Notes: generated from the sequence alone by a model not told the origin. Positions 7,926 to 16,099 are shown, numbered from the stretch's first letter. The stretch: DNA of 64,000 nucleotides from Ectopseudomonas mendocina (GCF_007049795.1 NZ_SCFY01000006.1:1-64000); one strand, 5' to 3'. Numbers and translations: made by a program.

Positions 7926-7957
7926 TTGACCCTGTAGTGGCTTTAGGGTGTTCACTC
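7926..7957 (+). promoter_or_regulatory. CadR operator and stretched cadA promoter
   Basis: ACCCTGTAGTGGCTTTAGGGT (7929-7949) is a near-perfect palindrome lying between a -35 box TTGACC (7926-7931) and a weak -10 at about 7951-7957. The spacer is about 19-20 bp, the over-long arrangement that MerR-family activators need. It sits directly upstream of cadA. Confidence 0.85.
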
Positions 7958-7985
7958 TACACAACTGTTCAACGAGGATACCTTC

Positions 7986-10421
7986 ATGGCTGGCTGCTGC
8001 GGTGACGAATACAAACCTGAAGCGGTTTCAAAGGATGTCTGCTGTGACGCCAACGAAGCAAGCAAGTGCTCTGCCACAGCGGCGACAGCAGTAAATGCCG
8101 TAACCGGCTCCAGGCTCAGCAGCTTCCGCATTGCGCAAATGGACTGCCCTACCGAGCAGACGCTGATTCAGGACAAACTGAGCAAGCTCGCAGGCATAGA
8201 TAAGCTCGACTTCAACCTGATCAATCGGATTCTTGGGGTATGGCACAGCTTGCCGTCGACCGCGCCTATCGAAGCGGCGATCTCGTCCCTGGGAATGCAG
8301 GCAGAACCGCTATCTGCTGAAGGGCAAGCCCGCATCAAAATCGAACAGATGGACTGCCCAACTGAAGAAAAGCTGATCCGCGACAAGCTGACCTCGCTAC
8401 CCGGTATCAGTGCATTGGAGTTCAACCTGGTTCAACGTGTACTGACGCTCAGCCACACAGCAGAAGCGCTGCCAGCAGCACTGGCAGCGATTCGCGAGCT
8501 TGGTTTCACGCCAGTGGTTGAGGGTTCAGCAACAGCACGTGAAGAAGAGCAAGGCACCCCTCACAAGAAAGCCTGGTGGCCCTTGGCGCTCTCGGGGGTG
8601 GCCGCCTTATCGGCGGAAGTGATCCACTTTGCCGAGCTTGCGCCAGATTGGGCTGTGGCTGGCGTGGCGCTGCTCGCCATTCTGCTGTGCGGCCTGACGA
8701 CCTATAAAAAGGGCTGGATCGCGCTGAAGAACCGCAACCTGAATATCAATGCGTTGATGAGTATCGCTGTGACCGGTGCGGTGCTGATTGGGCAATGGCC
8801 AGAAGCGGCCATGGTCATGTTCCTCTTTTCTGTCGCCGAGTTGATCGAAGCGAAGTCGCTGGATCGGGCTCGCAATGCCATCCGTGGCCTGATGGATCTG
8901 ACGCCAGAGCGCGCCACGGTGCAGCAGGTCGATGGCACATGGCTGGAAGTTGACGTTAAAACCATCGCCGTAGGCGCATTGGTCAGGGTTCGACCGGGCG
9001 AACGAATCGGTCTCGATGGCGAAGTTACTGCCGGCAACTCCACCATCAACCAAGCGCCCATCACGGGGGAAAGCCTGCCCGTAGAGAAAACCATCGGCGA
9101 TCCGGTTTTTGCGGGAACCATCAATGAAGCCGGCTCCCTGGAATACCGAGTCCTGGCCGCCGCAGCCAACACCACGCTGGCACGTATCATTCACGCGGTC
9201 GAAGAGGCGCAGGGTTCACGCGCGCCGACCCAGCGCTTTGTCGATCAATTCGCCAAGGTATACACCCCTGTCGTATTCCTATTCGCCCTGGCTATCGCCA
9301 TTGTGCCGCCACTCTTCATGGCCGAGCCCTGGTACGACTGGATCTACCGTGCCCTGGTACTGCTGGTGGTTGCCTGCCCTTGCGCCTTGGTCATCTCGAC
9401 ACCTGTCACCATTGTCAGTGGTTTAGCTGCGGCTGCACGCAAAGGCATCCTGATCAAAGGCGGCGTTTATCTGGAAACTGGCGGCAAGCTTGGCTTCCTG
9501 GCCCTCGACAAGACCGGAACCATTACCCATGGCAAACCCGTGCAAACCGATTACATGCCACTGGTTGAACAGGACTCAGAACTCTGTCGCACTCATGCTG
9601 CCAGCCTCGCCAGTCGCTCTGATCACCCGGTTTCGCAAGCGATAGCCAAGCACGCCACTGAGAATGGCCTGATGTTCGCTACCGTTGAGGGATTCGAAGC
9701 CCTGCCGGGTCGAGGTGTACGGGGCACCATTGAAGGCATGGATTTCCACCTGGGTAACCACCGTCTGGTGGAAGAGCTTGGCCTCTGCTCACCCGAGCTG
9801 GAAACGACGCTGGAACGTCTCGAACGCCAAGGCAAAACAGTGGTGGTGTTGTGCAATCCGCAGCGTGCCATTGCCCTGTTCGCCGTTGCCGATACCGTCA
9901 AGGACTCCAGCCGCCAGGCAATCGAGGAGCTTCATGCGCTGGGTGTGAAGACCACGATGCTGACTGGCGATAACCCGCACACCGCAGAAGCCATCGCACA
10001 GCAGGTGGGCATCGACGAAGCACGCGGCAATCTCCTGCCAGTCGACAAATTGCAGGCCGTTGAAGCATTGCAGGCGCGCGGCTACGTTGTTGGGATGGTG
10101 GGCGACGGCATCAACGATGCGCCTGCGCTGGCGAAGTCCGAAATCGGCTTCGCCATGGCCGCCGCCGGCACGGACACGGCCATCGAAACTGCGGATGTGG
10201 CCTTGATGGATGACGACCTGCGCAAGATCCCGGCCTTCATCCGCCTATCCCAACAGACCGCCGTCATCCTCAAGCAGAACATCGTGCTGGCGTTAGGGAT
10301 CAAGGCCCTGTTTCTCGCCATTACCCTAACGGGGCAGGCGACGATGTGGATGGCCGTCTTTGCCGACATGGGCGTCAGCCTGCTGGTGGTGTTCAACGGC
10401 CTGCGCCTGCTTAAAAAGTAG
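7986..10421 (+). CDS. cadA: CadA, Zn/Cd/Pb-exporting P1B-type ATPase
   Basis: An 811-residue inner-membrane pump that exports Cd(II), Zn(II) and Pb(II) at the cost of ATP. The N-terminus holds a short Cys-rich stretch (GCCGDEY..VCC) and two metal-binding-like domains whose core is QMDCPTE (residues 51-57 and 121-127); these keep only one Cys each instead of CxxC. Then come eight helices with the CPC metal motif (VACPCALVIS, ~462), the actuator TGES (~360), the phosphorylation site DKTGT (~507) and GDGINDAP (~704). All catalytic motifs are intact. CadR controls it, and two small genes follow in the same operon. Confidence 0.95.
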   Translation: MAGCCGDEYKPEAVSKDVCCDANEASKCSATAATAVNAVTGSRLSSFRIAQMDCPTEQTLIQDKLSKLAGIDKLDFNLINRILGVWHSLPSTAPIEAAISSLGMQAEPLSAEGQARIKIEQMDCPTEEKLIRDKLTSLPGISALEFNLVQRVLTLSHTAEALPAALAAIRELGFTPVVEGSATAREEEQGTPHKKAWWPLALSGVAALSAEVIHFAELAPDWAVAGVALLAILLCGLTTYKKGWIALKNRNLNINALMSIAVTGAVLIGQWPEAAMVMFLFSVAELIEAKSLDRARNAIRGLMDLTPERATVQQVDGTWLEVDVKTIAVGALVRVRPGERIGLDGEVTAGNSTINQAPITGESLPVEKTIGDPVFAGTINEAGSLEYRVLAAAANTTLARIIHAVEEAQGSRAPTQRFVDQFAKVYTPVVFLFALAIAIVPPLFMAEPWYDWIYRALVLLVVACPCALVISTPVTIVSGLAAAARKGILIKGGVYLETGGKLGFLALDKTGTITHGKPVQTDYMPLVEQDSELCRTHAASLASRSDHPVSQAIAKHATENGLMFATVEGFEALPGRGVRGTIEGMDFHLGNHRLVEELGLCSPELETTLERLERQGKTVVVLCNPQRAIALFAVADTVKDSSRQAIEELHALGVKTTMLTGDNPHTAEAIAQQVGIDEARGNLLPVDKLQAVEALQARGYVVGMVGDGINDAPALAKSEIGFAMAAAGTDTAIETADVALMDDDLRKIPAFIRLSQQTAVILKQNIVLALGIKALFLAITLTGQATMWMAVFADMGVSLLVVFNGLRLLKK

Positions 10422-10437
10422 GAACGGAGGATTGAAG

Positions 10438-10800
10438 ATGAAAGCAGCATTGCAACTGGCAATTGAACAAGCCTTTCAACAGGCCGAGCACGCCATGCAG
10501 GAGAGACGTAATACCGATGCCTTTGAATGGCTGGAGCGCGCACACATCCTGACTCAACGCCAGCCCTTGCTGCACGCTAGGTCACACTGGCTGATGCTCA
10601 CGCTCGGTTGGCAGATTGGCGATTATCGCGAGGTGGCCGGGCAAATACCGCGCATTTTCGCGGCCTTGTTGTTCTCCAAAATCTGGGTGCCCCTCGGCAA
10701 TACAGGCCGCTCCAGAGTCAGCGCGTTCAAGCCCATGCCGGTTCCTGAAGAACTCCAGGCCTTGCTTGCGAGCGATGAGCAAAACCCATCCAGTCGGTGA
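10438..10800 (+). CDS. DUF3703 family protein
   Basis: A 120-residue soluble protein, helical in appearance (AFQQAEHAMQERRNTDAFEWLERAHILTQR), that I recognise as DUF3703, a family found next to heavy-metal efflux genes. ATG at 10438 follows ACGGAGGA closely, 17 bp after the cadA stop, so it is co-transcribed with cadA. Its molecular role is unknown. The C-terminal FKPMPVPEELQALL is typical. The next gene starts inside its stop codon. Confidence 0.8.
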   Translation: MKAALQLAIEQAFQQAEHAMQERRNTDAFEWLERAHILTQRQPLLHARSHWLMLTLGWQIGDYREVAGQIPRIFAALLFSKIWVPLGNTGRSRVSAFKPMPVPEELQALLASDEQNPSSR

Positions 10801-11267
10801 TTGTGTCCATGCAAGTCGATCTCGCCACCCAGCTGCCGTGCACACTTGCAGAGGTGATCGCCCAGGTGCGCACACCACGCCTGCTGCGTCAGGTTGCTTC
10901 ACCCTTATTGAGTTTCAGCCCGCTGGCTCCGGCTGAGTTTCCTGATACCTGGAGCGAGGGCACCTACTGGGTCAAGCTGAAGCTATTCGGCGTACTGCCC
11001 ATTGGCCGTCAGGCGATTGTGATTACCTACCCGCAGACGGAAAACGCTCAGACCTTCATGCTCAGAGACAACGGCTATAGCCCGCTAATCACCAAGTGGG
11101 ATCACGTCATTACGGCTCAAGAAGTGAGTGGCGGAACGCTTTACCGAGATCGCGTGACTATCGAGGCCGGCATCCTCACCCCGTTCGTGTGGCTTTTTGC
11201 GCGCCTGTTTTACGCCCACCGTCAGCGCCGCTGGGCAGCTTTGGCGGCAAAAGGCTTTAGCCACTGA
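10797..11267 (+). CDS. START/SRPBCC-like protein, unknown function
   Basis: A 156-residue protein starting with GTG at 10797, which overlaps the TGA of the DUF3703 gene (GTGA); ATG at 10809 is an alternative. The pattern TYWVKLKLFGVLPIGRQAI, KWDHVI, LYRDRVTIEAG and a C-terminal basic YAHRQRRWAALA looks like a START-type lipid/cofactor-binding fold, but this is my inference. It is the last gene of the cadA operon. No signal peptide is seen, so it should be cytoplasmic. Confidence 0.65.
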   Translation: MIVSMQVDLATQLPCTLAEVIAQVRTPRLLRQVASPLLSFSPLAPAEFPDTWSEGTYWVKLKLFGVLPIGRQAIVITYPQTENAQTFMLRDNGYSPLITKWDHVITAQEVSGGTLYRDRVTIEAGILTPFVWLFARLFYAHRQRRWAALAAKGFSH

Positions 11268-11492
11268 AGCACGCCATGCCCAGACAGGGCTGCTCACCTA
11301 GAGAGCAATACCTCTTGGCCACTGAAAATTCGCTCCCCCAGGCAACCTCCGTGGTCGGGGCAGCTTTAATACAACCTGAAGCAGGTACGGGGTCAACTTT
11401 TGACCTGCATCAGGCTACACCCGTCTTCGAGGTCTATATTGGCTACTGGTGACTCACCCCACGACCCACTTTCACCTGCAAGGAACTGAGCA

Positions 11493-12053
11493 ATGAAAGC
11501 ACCAAAACTCGCCGCGTTCGCTTTGGCGGCTGCGCTTTTTCCGGCCTTAACCTTTGCGCAGCAGGACTCCAGTGCCACCAGCCAGGCTCAACAGCAGCCA
11601 ATGAGCGTTGAGCAATTTGATCAAGAGATGGCGAAGGCACAAGAAAACCTGAAGAAAATGCAGGAGCAAATGAACCAAATTCAGAAAGCTAGCGACCCTG
11701 CACAGCGTCAGAAACTGATGCAAGAGCACCAAACCATGATGCAGCAAGGAATGCACATGATGAACGGAATGCGTGGCGGCGGAATGATGGGGTGCTGCGG
11801 AGGGGGCATGCAGGGCGGTCACATGATGGGTGACGGTCAGATGATGGGCGGTGGCCACATGATGGGTAACGGTAAGATGATGGGTGGGGGCCACATGATG
11901 GGCTGGGATCAAATGGGCAGCCACTACTCCCAGATGACGCCTGAGCAGATGAAGCAGCATCAATACATGATGGACAGGTACATGGGCATGCAACAGATGA
12001 TGATGGATCAGATGATGCAGCATCAGCAGCATATGGGCATGCCACAGCGCTGA
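11493..12053 (+). CDS. Met/His-rich exported protein, probable periplasmic metal binder
   Basis: A 186-residue protein with a classic signal peptide (MKAPKLAAFALAAALFPALTFAQ). The mature part has a charged, probably coiled-coil segment (FDQEMAKAQENLKKMQEQMNQI), then a Met/Gly/His-rich region of repeated HMMGxGxMMGGG units with a GCCGGG patch, and a Met/Gln-rich tail ending HQQHMGMPQR. Thioether and imidazole clusters of this kind bind Cu(I)/Ag(I) in CopA/CopC/PcoE-like periplasmic proteins; binding here is inferred. It has its own promoter region (225-bp gap) in the metal cargo. Confidence 0.75.
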   Translation: MKAPKLAAFALAAALFPALTFAQQDSSATSQAQQQPMSVEQFDQEMAKAQENLKKMQEQMNQIQKASDPAQRQKLMQEHQTMMQQGMHMMNGMRGGGMMGCCGGGMQGGHMMGDGQMMGGGHMMGNGKMMGGGHMMGWDQMGSHYSQMTPEQMKQHQYMMDRYMGMQQMMMDQMMQHQQHMGMPQR

Positions 12054-12444
12054 GACTTCACACTTATTCCACGGGCAGCATGCTGTTCCCGTACGGTATG
12101 AATACTCTCATGCGCCAGCCCAACTCACGCTAGGGGCGTTGGGCTCCCCCGATTCAATTTTTGGCTCACCTGAAGATTCAGCGCTAAAGCTCCTGTGAAT
12201 GGTGACTTTTTTGTGCGCTCCGTCGACGCATCAACCAATAGGGGGCACGAATACGTCAACTCTGTATCAGCGGACACCTACATGTCTGGCTGGCTAATGG
12301 CTGCTTTTGGCCGAGAGCTGCCGGTCATATCCAGCCCAAGAGGCTATCGAGTAACTACTTAATGAGGGGCGATTCACTATGCCCCTGGCTCAGCGCCAAG
12401 ATCATCGGTCGACCCTGGATATGTGCCTGGCAAAACTCCCCCTT
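12054..12444. other. Intergenic region with a Pseudomonas repeat word
   Basis: No coding frame is supported. It holds a weak hairpin after the Met-rich gene (12068-12090) and, at 12296-12328, the word GGCTGCTTTTGGCC followed by GAGAGCTGCCGGTCA, an intergenic repeat common in Pseudomonas. Relatives occur at about 5407, and reversed at about 4240. Confidence 0.45.
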
Positions 12445-13122
12445 CTACACCATAGGGACTTCACAGCCGAGATAAGTGCCTGAGAGCCTAACCCGATCGA
12501 AACTGTATACGTGTGTGTAGGGGCTCTCGATGCAGCGCCCGACGATGGGTAGCGCCTGATCAGGCTTACCCGGCATCAGAAGCACCCGCCCGCTGCAAAT
12601 CGGGCAATCAGCACTGAAACGGACAAATCTCGTCCACTGCTGCCCCTCGCTGTCGCGGTGCATTTCTAGCTCCGCAGAATCCTCAAGGATCGAGAGCAAC
12701 GCAGAGGGTGCCTTGATGACACGATCATCGACCAGTCGCCACCAGGGGGCATAGAAATTTGCCCAGATGAACCAGGCAAACAGCCCCCCAAGGGCAGCCT
12801 CCTCGATCATCTGCGGGTCGATATTGTGGCCGCTCCGGATGATCACGTCCTTTGCACGTCCGACTATCCTCAGCTCACCATTCGCCGTCACCTCCCCCAG
12901 ATCACCTGAAGCAAACCATCCTCCTTCGGGATTACCAACAACACCTTCCGCAGTGAGATAGCCCTGAAAGACATTCGGCCCTCGCACGAAGACTTCACCG
13001 GATGCACCGGGCCCATATTGAGCTCCCGCCTCGCCCAAGCTGACCTGCACCAAAGGAACCGGCACACCTGCAGTTTGTGCATCGGAAGAACTGAAAATCC
13101 TATAGTCCACAGCCCCAAACAT
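12445..13122 (-). CDS. Chimeric protein: acyl-CoA synthetase segment joined to a small membrane protein
   Basis: A 225-residue frame made of unlike parts. Residues 1-20 (MFGAVDYRIFSSSDAQTAG) match nothing I know. Residues ~21-111 are a clear piece of an AMP-binding acyl-CoA synthetase: ASGEVFVRGPNVFQGYL, WFASGDLGEV, GRAKDVIIRSGHNIDP. Residues ~112-225 have a short hydrophobic segment (LFAWFIWANFYAPWW), then a CPIC pair and an ending GTYLGCEVPMV unlike any synthetase. The enzyme piece lacks the ATP-binding and adenylation core, so it cannot be catalytic. It starts 5 bp after the stop of the upstream gene, which suggests the frame once encoded the partner of that gene and took in the synthetase piece. 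Confidence 0.55.
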   Translation of the reverse strand: MFGAVDYRIFSSSDAQTAGVPVPLVQVSLGEAGAQYGPGASGEVFVRGPNVFQGYLTAEGVVGNPEGGWFASGDLGEVTANGELRIVGRAKDVIIRSGHNIDPQMIEEAALGGLFAWFIWANFYAPWWRLVDDRVIKAPSALLSILEDSAELEMHRDSEGQQWTRFVRFSADCPICSGRVLLMPGKPDQALPIVGRCIESPYTHVYSFDRVRLSGTYLGCEVPMV

Positions 13123-13126
13123 ACAC

Positions 13127-13783
13127 TCAGAGTTCCTTCACCTTCTTCAACGCATGCAACCCATGCAGCGCTTCATCCCAAAGGTAACCACCCAGCTTCG
13201 AGATACTGGTAAACCACTCACTGCGTACGCCATCAATCAGCAGAATAACTCGACGATTGCTAACGAAGTCGCCATCAAAACTCATGGAGTAGTCGTCAAT
13301 CTGAAGCCCGCCCCACGGTTCGATCACTGAAGACGCGGCAATACCATCAGCAAAGGCATTGCCAGCGGTTTGGTACTCATCAATACCATCGTCCGTGCTT
13401 GCGTATGCATACAACTGCCTCCGCAGATAAGTGACAGACTGAGCAGTGCGATTCAACAACCAGACTGGCTGTTTATCCGAGCACCGCGAAAAGAAGGGTA
13501 TTGCCAAGTAAAGCCCTTCAGGCGCTTCCTGCTCATAGGCGTGCAAGTTCGCATGCGCGATAAGATCCGCCACCTGCGAGCGGCGCCTGGCAAGCACATC
13601 AAAAGCATCGTCATCCATTCTGGGGCGGCACCCACTAAAAGACTCCAGGGCAGTGCAGGCCGACGTCAGCCGCGCATACCGAGCCAACTCGTCTGCATGC
13701 TTCTGCGCCACTTGCGGATGGCATTTATCCGCAAGGCGTGAAGCCAGGCCCATGACCTCATCGTGAATGGGTCTACGAAACAT
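13127..13783 (-). CDS. Hypothetical island protein
   Basis: A 218-residue soluble protein starting MFRRPIHDEVMGLASRLADK. No recognised domain. A helical N-terminal third is followed by a mixed region with PEGLYLAIPFF, PWGGLQIDDYSMSFDGDF and a C-terminal WFTSISKLGGYLWDEAL. It has no signal peptide or membrane segment. It is read with the chimeric gene downstream (5-bp gap), lies just before alpA copy 2, and has no similarity that I can see to core genes. Probably an accessory gene of the integrative element. Confidence 0.6.
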   Translation of the reverse strand: MFRRPIHDEVMGLASRLADKCHPQVAQKHADELARYARLTSACTALESFSGCRPRMDDDAFDVLARRRSQVADLIAHANLHAYEQEAPEGLYLAIPFFSRCSDKQPVWLLNRTAQSVTYLRRQLYAYASTDDGIDEYQTAGNAFADGIAASSVIEPWGGLQIDDYSMSFDGDFVSNRRVILLIDGVRSEWFTSISKLGGYLWDEALHGLHALKKVKEL

Positions 13784-13938
13784 TTGATACTCCTTGATCC
13801 CCAGCGCTCAAATCAGGCTAACGCGCGAATAAGCATGAGCTAGATCTACGCAGAACGATGCAGGTAGTGGCCAACCGTTGATACTGATTCTGGTTCAAAC
13901 GGTCGACACCATATTCCTCCGACCAGCACTGTAGAAGC

Positions 13939-13965
13939 GATCATAGGATCAAAAGTCCTATGATC
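13939..13965. repeat. Hairpin with a 7-nt loop beside alpA copy 2
   Basis: GATCATAGGA and TCCTATGATC form a perfect 10-bp stem around TCAAAAG. Position and loop length match the hairpin at 1075-1093 beside alpA copy 1, though stem and loop sequences differ apart from the innermost TAGGA/TCCTA. Confidence 0.55.
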
Positions 13966-13973
13966 CTTTCAGG

Positions 13974-14000
13974 CAAAAAAATGCCGGTCATATGACCGGC
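13974..14000 (-). terminator. Rho-independent terminator of alpA copy 2
   Basis: GCCGGTCATATGACCGGC (13983-14000) is a perfect 18-bp palindrome followed on the minus strand by a T run, just after alpA. Confidence 0.85.
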
Positions 14001-14007
14001 CTCTTTA

Positions 14008-14190
14008 CTATCTCGCTGCAGCTGCACTGGCTATCCAGTCGTCGACTTCGTGCTGAAGCCAGCGGCTTGCTCGGCCTATCTTCACCTGTCTCGGGAAGTC
14101 ACCCTCTCGGATACGGCAGTAGATAGTTTTACGACTCAATCCGACTTTGCGGCTAACCGCATTGAAGTCCAGAAGGATCATCTCAGACAT
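14008..14190 (-). CDS. alpA: AlpA-family helix-turn-helix regulator (copy 2)
   Basis: The 60-residue product is identical to copy 1 (1140-1322), although the DNA differs at several bases. The helix-turn-helix VSRKVGLSRKTIYCRI is intact, and GGGAGGTGGG precedes the ATG at 14190. It lies 242 bp downstream of the intact integrase on the same strand, the usual place for the activator/excision factor of P4-like elements. Confidence 0.88.
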   Translation of the reverse strand: MSEMILLDFNAVSRKVGLSRKTIYCRIREGDFPRQVKIGRASRWLQHEVDDWIASAAAAR

Positions 14191-14432
14191 AACCCACCTC
14201 CCAGAAAGAGAGGCTGGTGGATTCATGTGGGCACTGCGGTGGTAATGCGTTCCTCATAGCTGACTGCTCTGCCGGATCATGCCTTCCAGGCATTAGTTCT
14301 ACTTTTCCAATTCCGCTGCGCATCAAGTAGACAACGTCACAGCAGCAAACCTAGAGGCTCCGGATAACCTCACGCCTGTATATTTACACAGCAACCTAGG
14401 CCGCACAACAAAATGCTTGACTTTCCTGGAAC

Positions 14433-15896
14433 TTATCCTTTCTCGAACAAATCCAGCTGCTCAGCCTGATACTCATCCTCATCAGGACTATCGAGCAGGC
14501 GGCTAAGCGCGGCATCGAAAGCCTCCATGGTCGGGCGCATCTGAGGCAATTTCGCTTCGGGGTTATTGCGATAGTGCACCTCGACAACACCTGTTTGTCC
14601 GTGCGACTGCAACGCGTCGCTATCGAAATCCTTGATGCCGTGGCGCTGCATGAACTGTGTGCAGGTACGCCGGATATCACGCGGAGTAAATTTCGGCACG
14701 GGCTGGCCATCCAACTTGGCATGCTCAGTCGCAAACCACTCGGTCACCGCATGAGACAGGCTGGACGCGTGAATCGGCTTTTGTCCACCAACGCTCCAAG
14801 GGTATACGGCCCCTGGAGGCTGCAAGGCACGAACCTGTTCAAGTATCTGCAAAGCCCTGCTGCTCAAGGGAACGAAGTGAGCACGTTTTTTACTGCCACG
14901 CCCTTTGCTATCGATGATCTTCAAGTACTTCTTTTGAAAGTTGTAGCTGGTCCAAGGCTCACGGATAAACTGGAGGGGGCGCTGCCCTGCAGTAGCAAAA
15001 GCAAAGTGAAAGACACGCGCCATAATTGCACCAACCGAATCGACCTTGGTAATGGTGTGCCAAAATTGCTTCAGCTCCTTATCCGTCAGAGCGCGCTCGC
15101 CAGGCTTTGATGTGTTCGGGACAGTCACTGGATCAGCAGGATTCATCTGCAGTCCGTAGCTTTTATTGCTGCTTCGGTCGATATGATGCTCAGCTTTCAA
15201 GCCAAAACTGAAAGCTGCCACGAGAAACGAACGAACCTTGCCAGTCTGACGCCCCGCTCCTCGGTCCCAGATTGGTTTCAGCAGTAGATTCACATGCTCT
15301 GGCCTGACATCCTTAGCCTTCATAGCCATGACATTGAGTCTCTGCTCCTGGCCATCGTCGGCCACCGAAACCACTTTTTCGCCCTCCAGATCGTTACGCA
15401 GAACGCGCTCAAACTCATCGATCTGCTGGGCTGATACACCCGAGCGCCTACGATCTTCGATGTAATCCCGGAACAGCTCAGAAAAGGTGCCTTTTGCAGC
15501 TTCGATTTCGGCGAGACGTTGCTGCTCGTGCAGCTGGCGTTGGAGCTCAGCCTGCCGAGCCTCCTCCTCAGCGGCACACTTGGCTTGATAGGCCTTTATG
15601 TCACCATGATCTGCTGCAATCTTGGCGAGACGAACAGCTTGCTCGCGAATTTCAGTAAGGGAGAGACCTGGGCTCTTCGGCGTTTTCTTGAAGACACCTA
15701 TCTTGACCTTCTGCCCACCCTCACCACGGCGGCGGTAGTAGGCCTCGACAGCTCCCGAGGTACGGCATTCGAACAAAATTGATCCGCTACCACGGCCTGG
15801 CAGCGAATCGGTCGCAGTCTGACCAGGCCGTAGCGCCTTCAACTCCACATCCGTTACAAACTTCCTACTGCTCGTCTTGCCCGATGCCTCTGCCAT
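14433..15896 (-). CDS. int: Tyrosine-type site-specific integrase
   Basis: A 487-residue integrase that should catalyse integration and excision of the island at the adjacent tRNA. It has an N-terminal arm-binding domain (to ~105), a coiled and charged linker (AAEEEARQAELQRQLHEQQR), a core-binding SAM-like domain (~130-240) and the catalytic domain. Catalytic elements visible: Arg in ATAGQRPLQF, DIRRTCTQF, the His box LQSHGQT and the nucleophile region VHYRNNPEAK. Its length is slightly above P4-type integrases and it looks intact. Transcription runs away from the att site at 16050-16094. Two direct 12-bp repeats lie directly upstream. Confidence 0.92.
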   Translation of the reverse strand: MAEASGKTSSRKFVTDVELKALRPGQTATDSLPGRGSGSILFECRTSGAVEAYYRRRGEGGQKVKIGVFKKTPKSPGLSLTEIREQAVRLAKIAADHGDIKAYQAKCAAEEEARQAELQRQLHEQQRLAEIEAAKGTFSELFRDYIEDRRRSGVSAQQIDEFERVLRNDLEGEKVVSVADDGQEQRLNVMAMKAKDVRPEHVNLLLKPIWDRGAGRQTGKVRSFLVAAFSFGLKAEHHIDRSSNKSYGLQMNPADPVTVPNTSKPGERALTDKELKQFWHTITKVDSVGAIMARVFHFAFATAGQRPLQFIREPWTSYNFQKKYLKIIDSKGRGSKKRAHFVPLSSRALQILEQVRALQPPGAVYPWSVGGQKPIHASSLSHAVTEWFATEHAKLDGQPVPKFTPRDIRRTCTQFMQRHGIKDFDSDALQSHGQTGVVEVHYRNNPEAKLPQMRPTMEAFDAALSRLLDSPDEDEYQAEQLDLFEKG

Positions 15897-15919
15897 TTTG
15901 CGTACCGTTTTGCGTACCG
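15896..15919. repeat. Two tandem 12-bp repeats at the integrase start
   Basis: TTTTGCGTACCG occurs twice back to back (15896-15907 and 15908-15919), overlapping the int start codon. Because 12 is a multiple of 3, the repeat leaves the upstream frame open. It may bind the integrase or a regulator, or reflect slippage. Confidence 0.6.
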
Positions 15920-16049
15920 TTTCTTAGGGCATGACCGGCCACACCCAGAACCAAAGGGAAACACCTAACCCCTTGAATTTAGGATAACGCGCTAAATCGG
16001 CTTTTTTCGGGAGACAACGGGAAACGACCAGAAACGTGCTTTTTACTGC

Positions 16050-16094
16050 CTCATAATCCTTTGGTCCACGGTTCGAGTCCGTGTGGGCCCACCA
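16050..16094 (+). tRNA. 3' fragment of a CAU-anticodon tRNA (island attachment site)
   Basis: The sequence holds the anticodon loop CTCATAA, its 3' stem, variable region, a T-arm with loop TTCGAGT, the 3' acceptor strand TGGGCCC, discriminator A and CCA at 16092-16094. The 5' half that should begin GGGCCCA is absent; upstream sequence is island DNA. Anticodon CAU means tRNA-Met or the lysidine-modified tRNA-Ile2, which cannot be told apart from this half. This is the duplicated core left by integrase-mediated insertion; the complete tRNA should be at the other end of the island. Confidence 0.85.
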
Positions 16095-16099
16095 CCTTC

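Larger units (their letters stand above)
1..16094. mobile_element. Right part of a tRNA-targeting genomic island
   Basis: The right edge is a 3' tRNA fragment ending in CCA at 16094, with an integrase starting 153 bp inside it. Leftwards come alpA, accessory hypothetical genes, a metal-resistance cargo, an IS1182 element, a second alpA/int module and dead defence genes. No core Pseudomonas gene is recognisable left of 16094. The left edge, which should carry the full-length tRNA, lies outside the window. At least two successive insertions are inferred, because alpA and the int 3' end occur twice in direct orientation. Confidence 0.7.

Noticed and set aside
11820-11905. Tandem repeats in the Met-rich gene as a CRISPR-like or satellite array
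   Set aside because: The units are short, in frame and encode HMMG/GKMMG repeats; they are coding repeats of the protein.
11547-12032. Minus-strand His/Leu-rich open frame of 161 codons
   Set aside because: Antisense to the Met-rich exported protein; His/Leu richness comes from reading Met/Gln codons backward.
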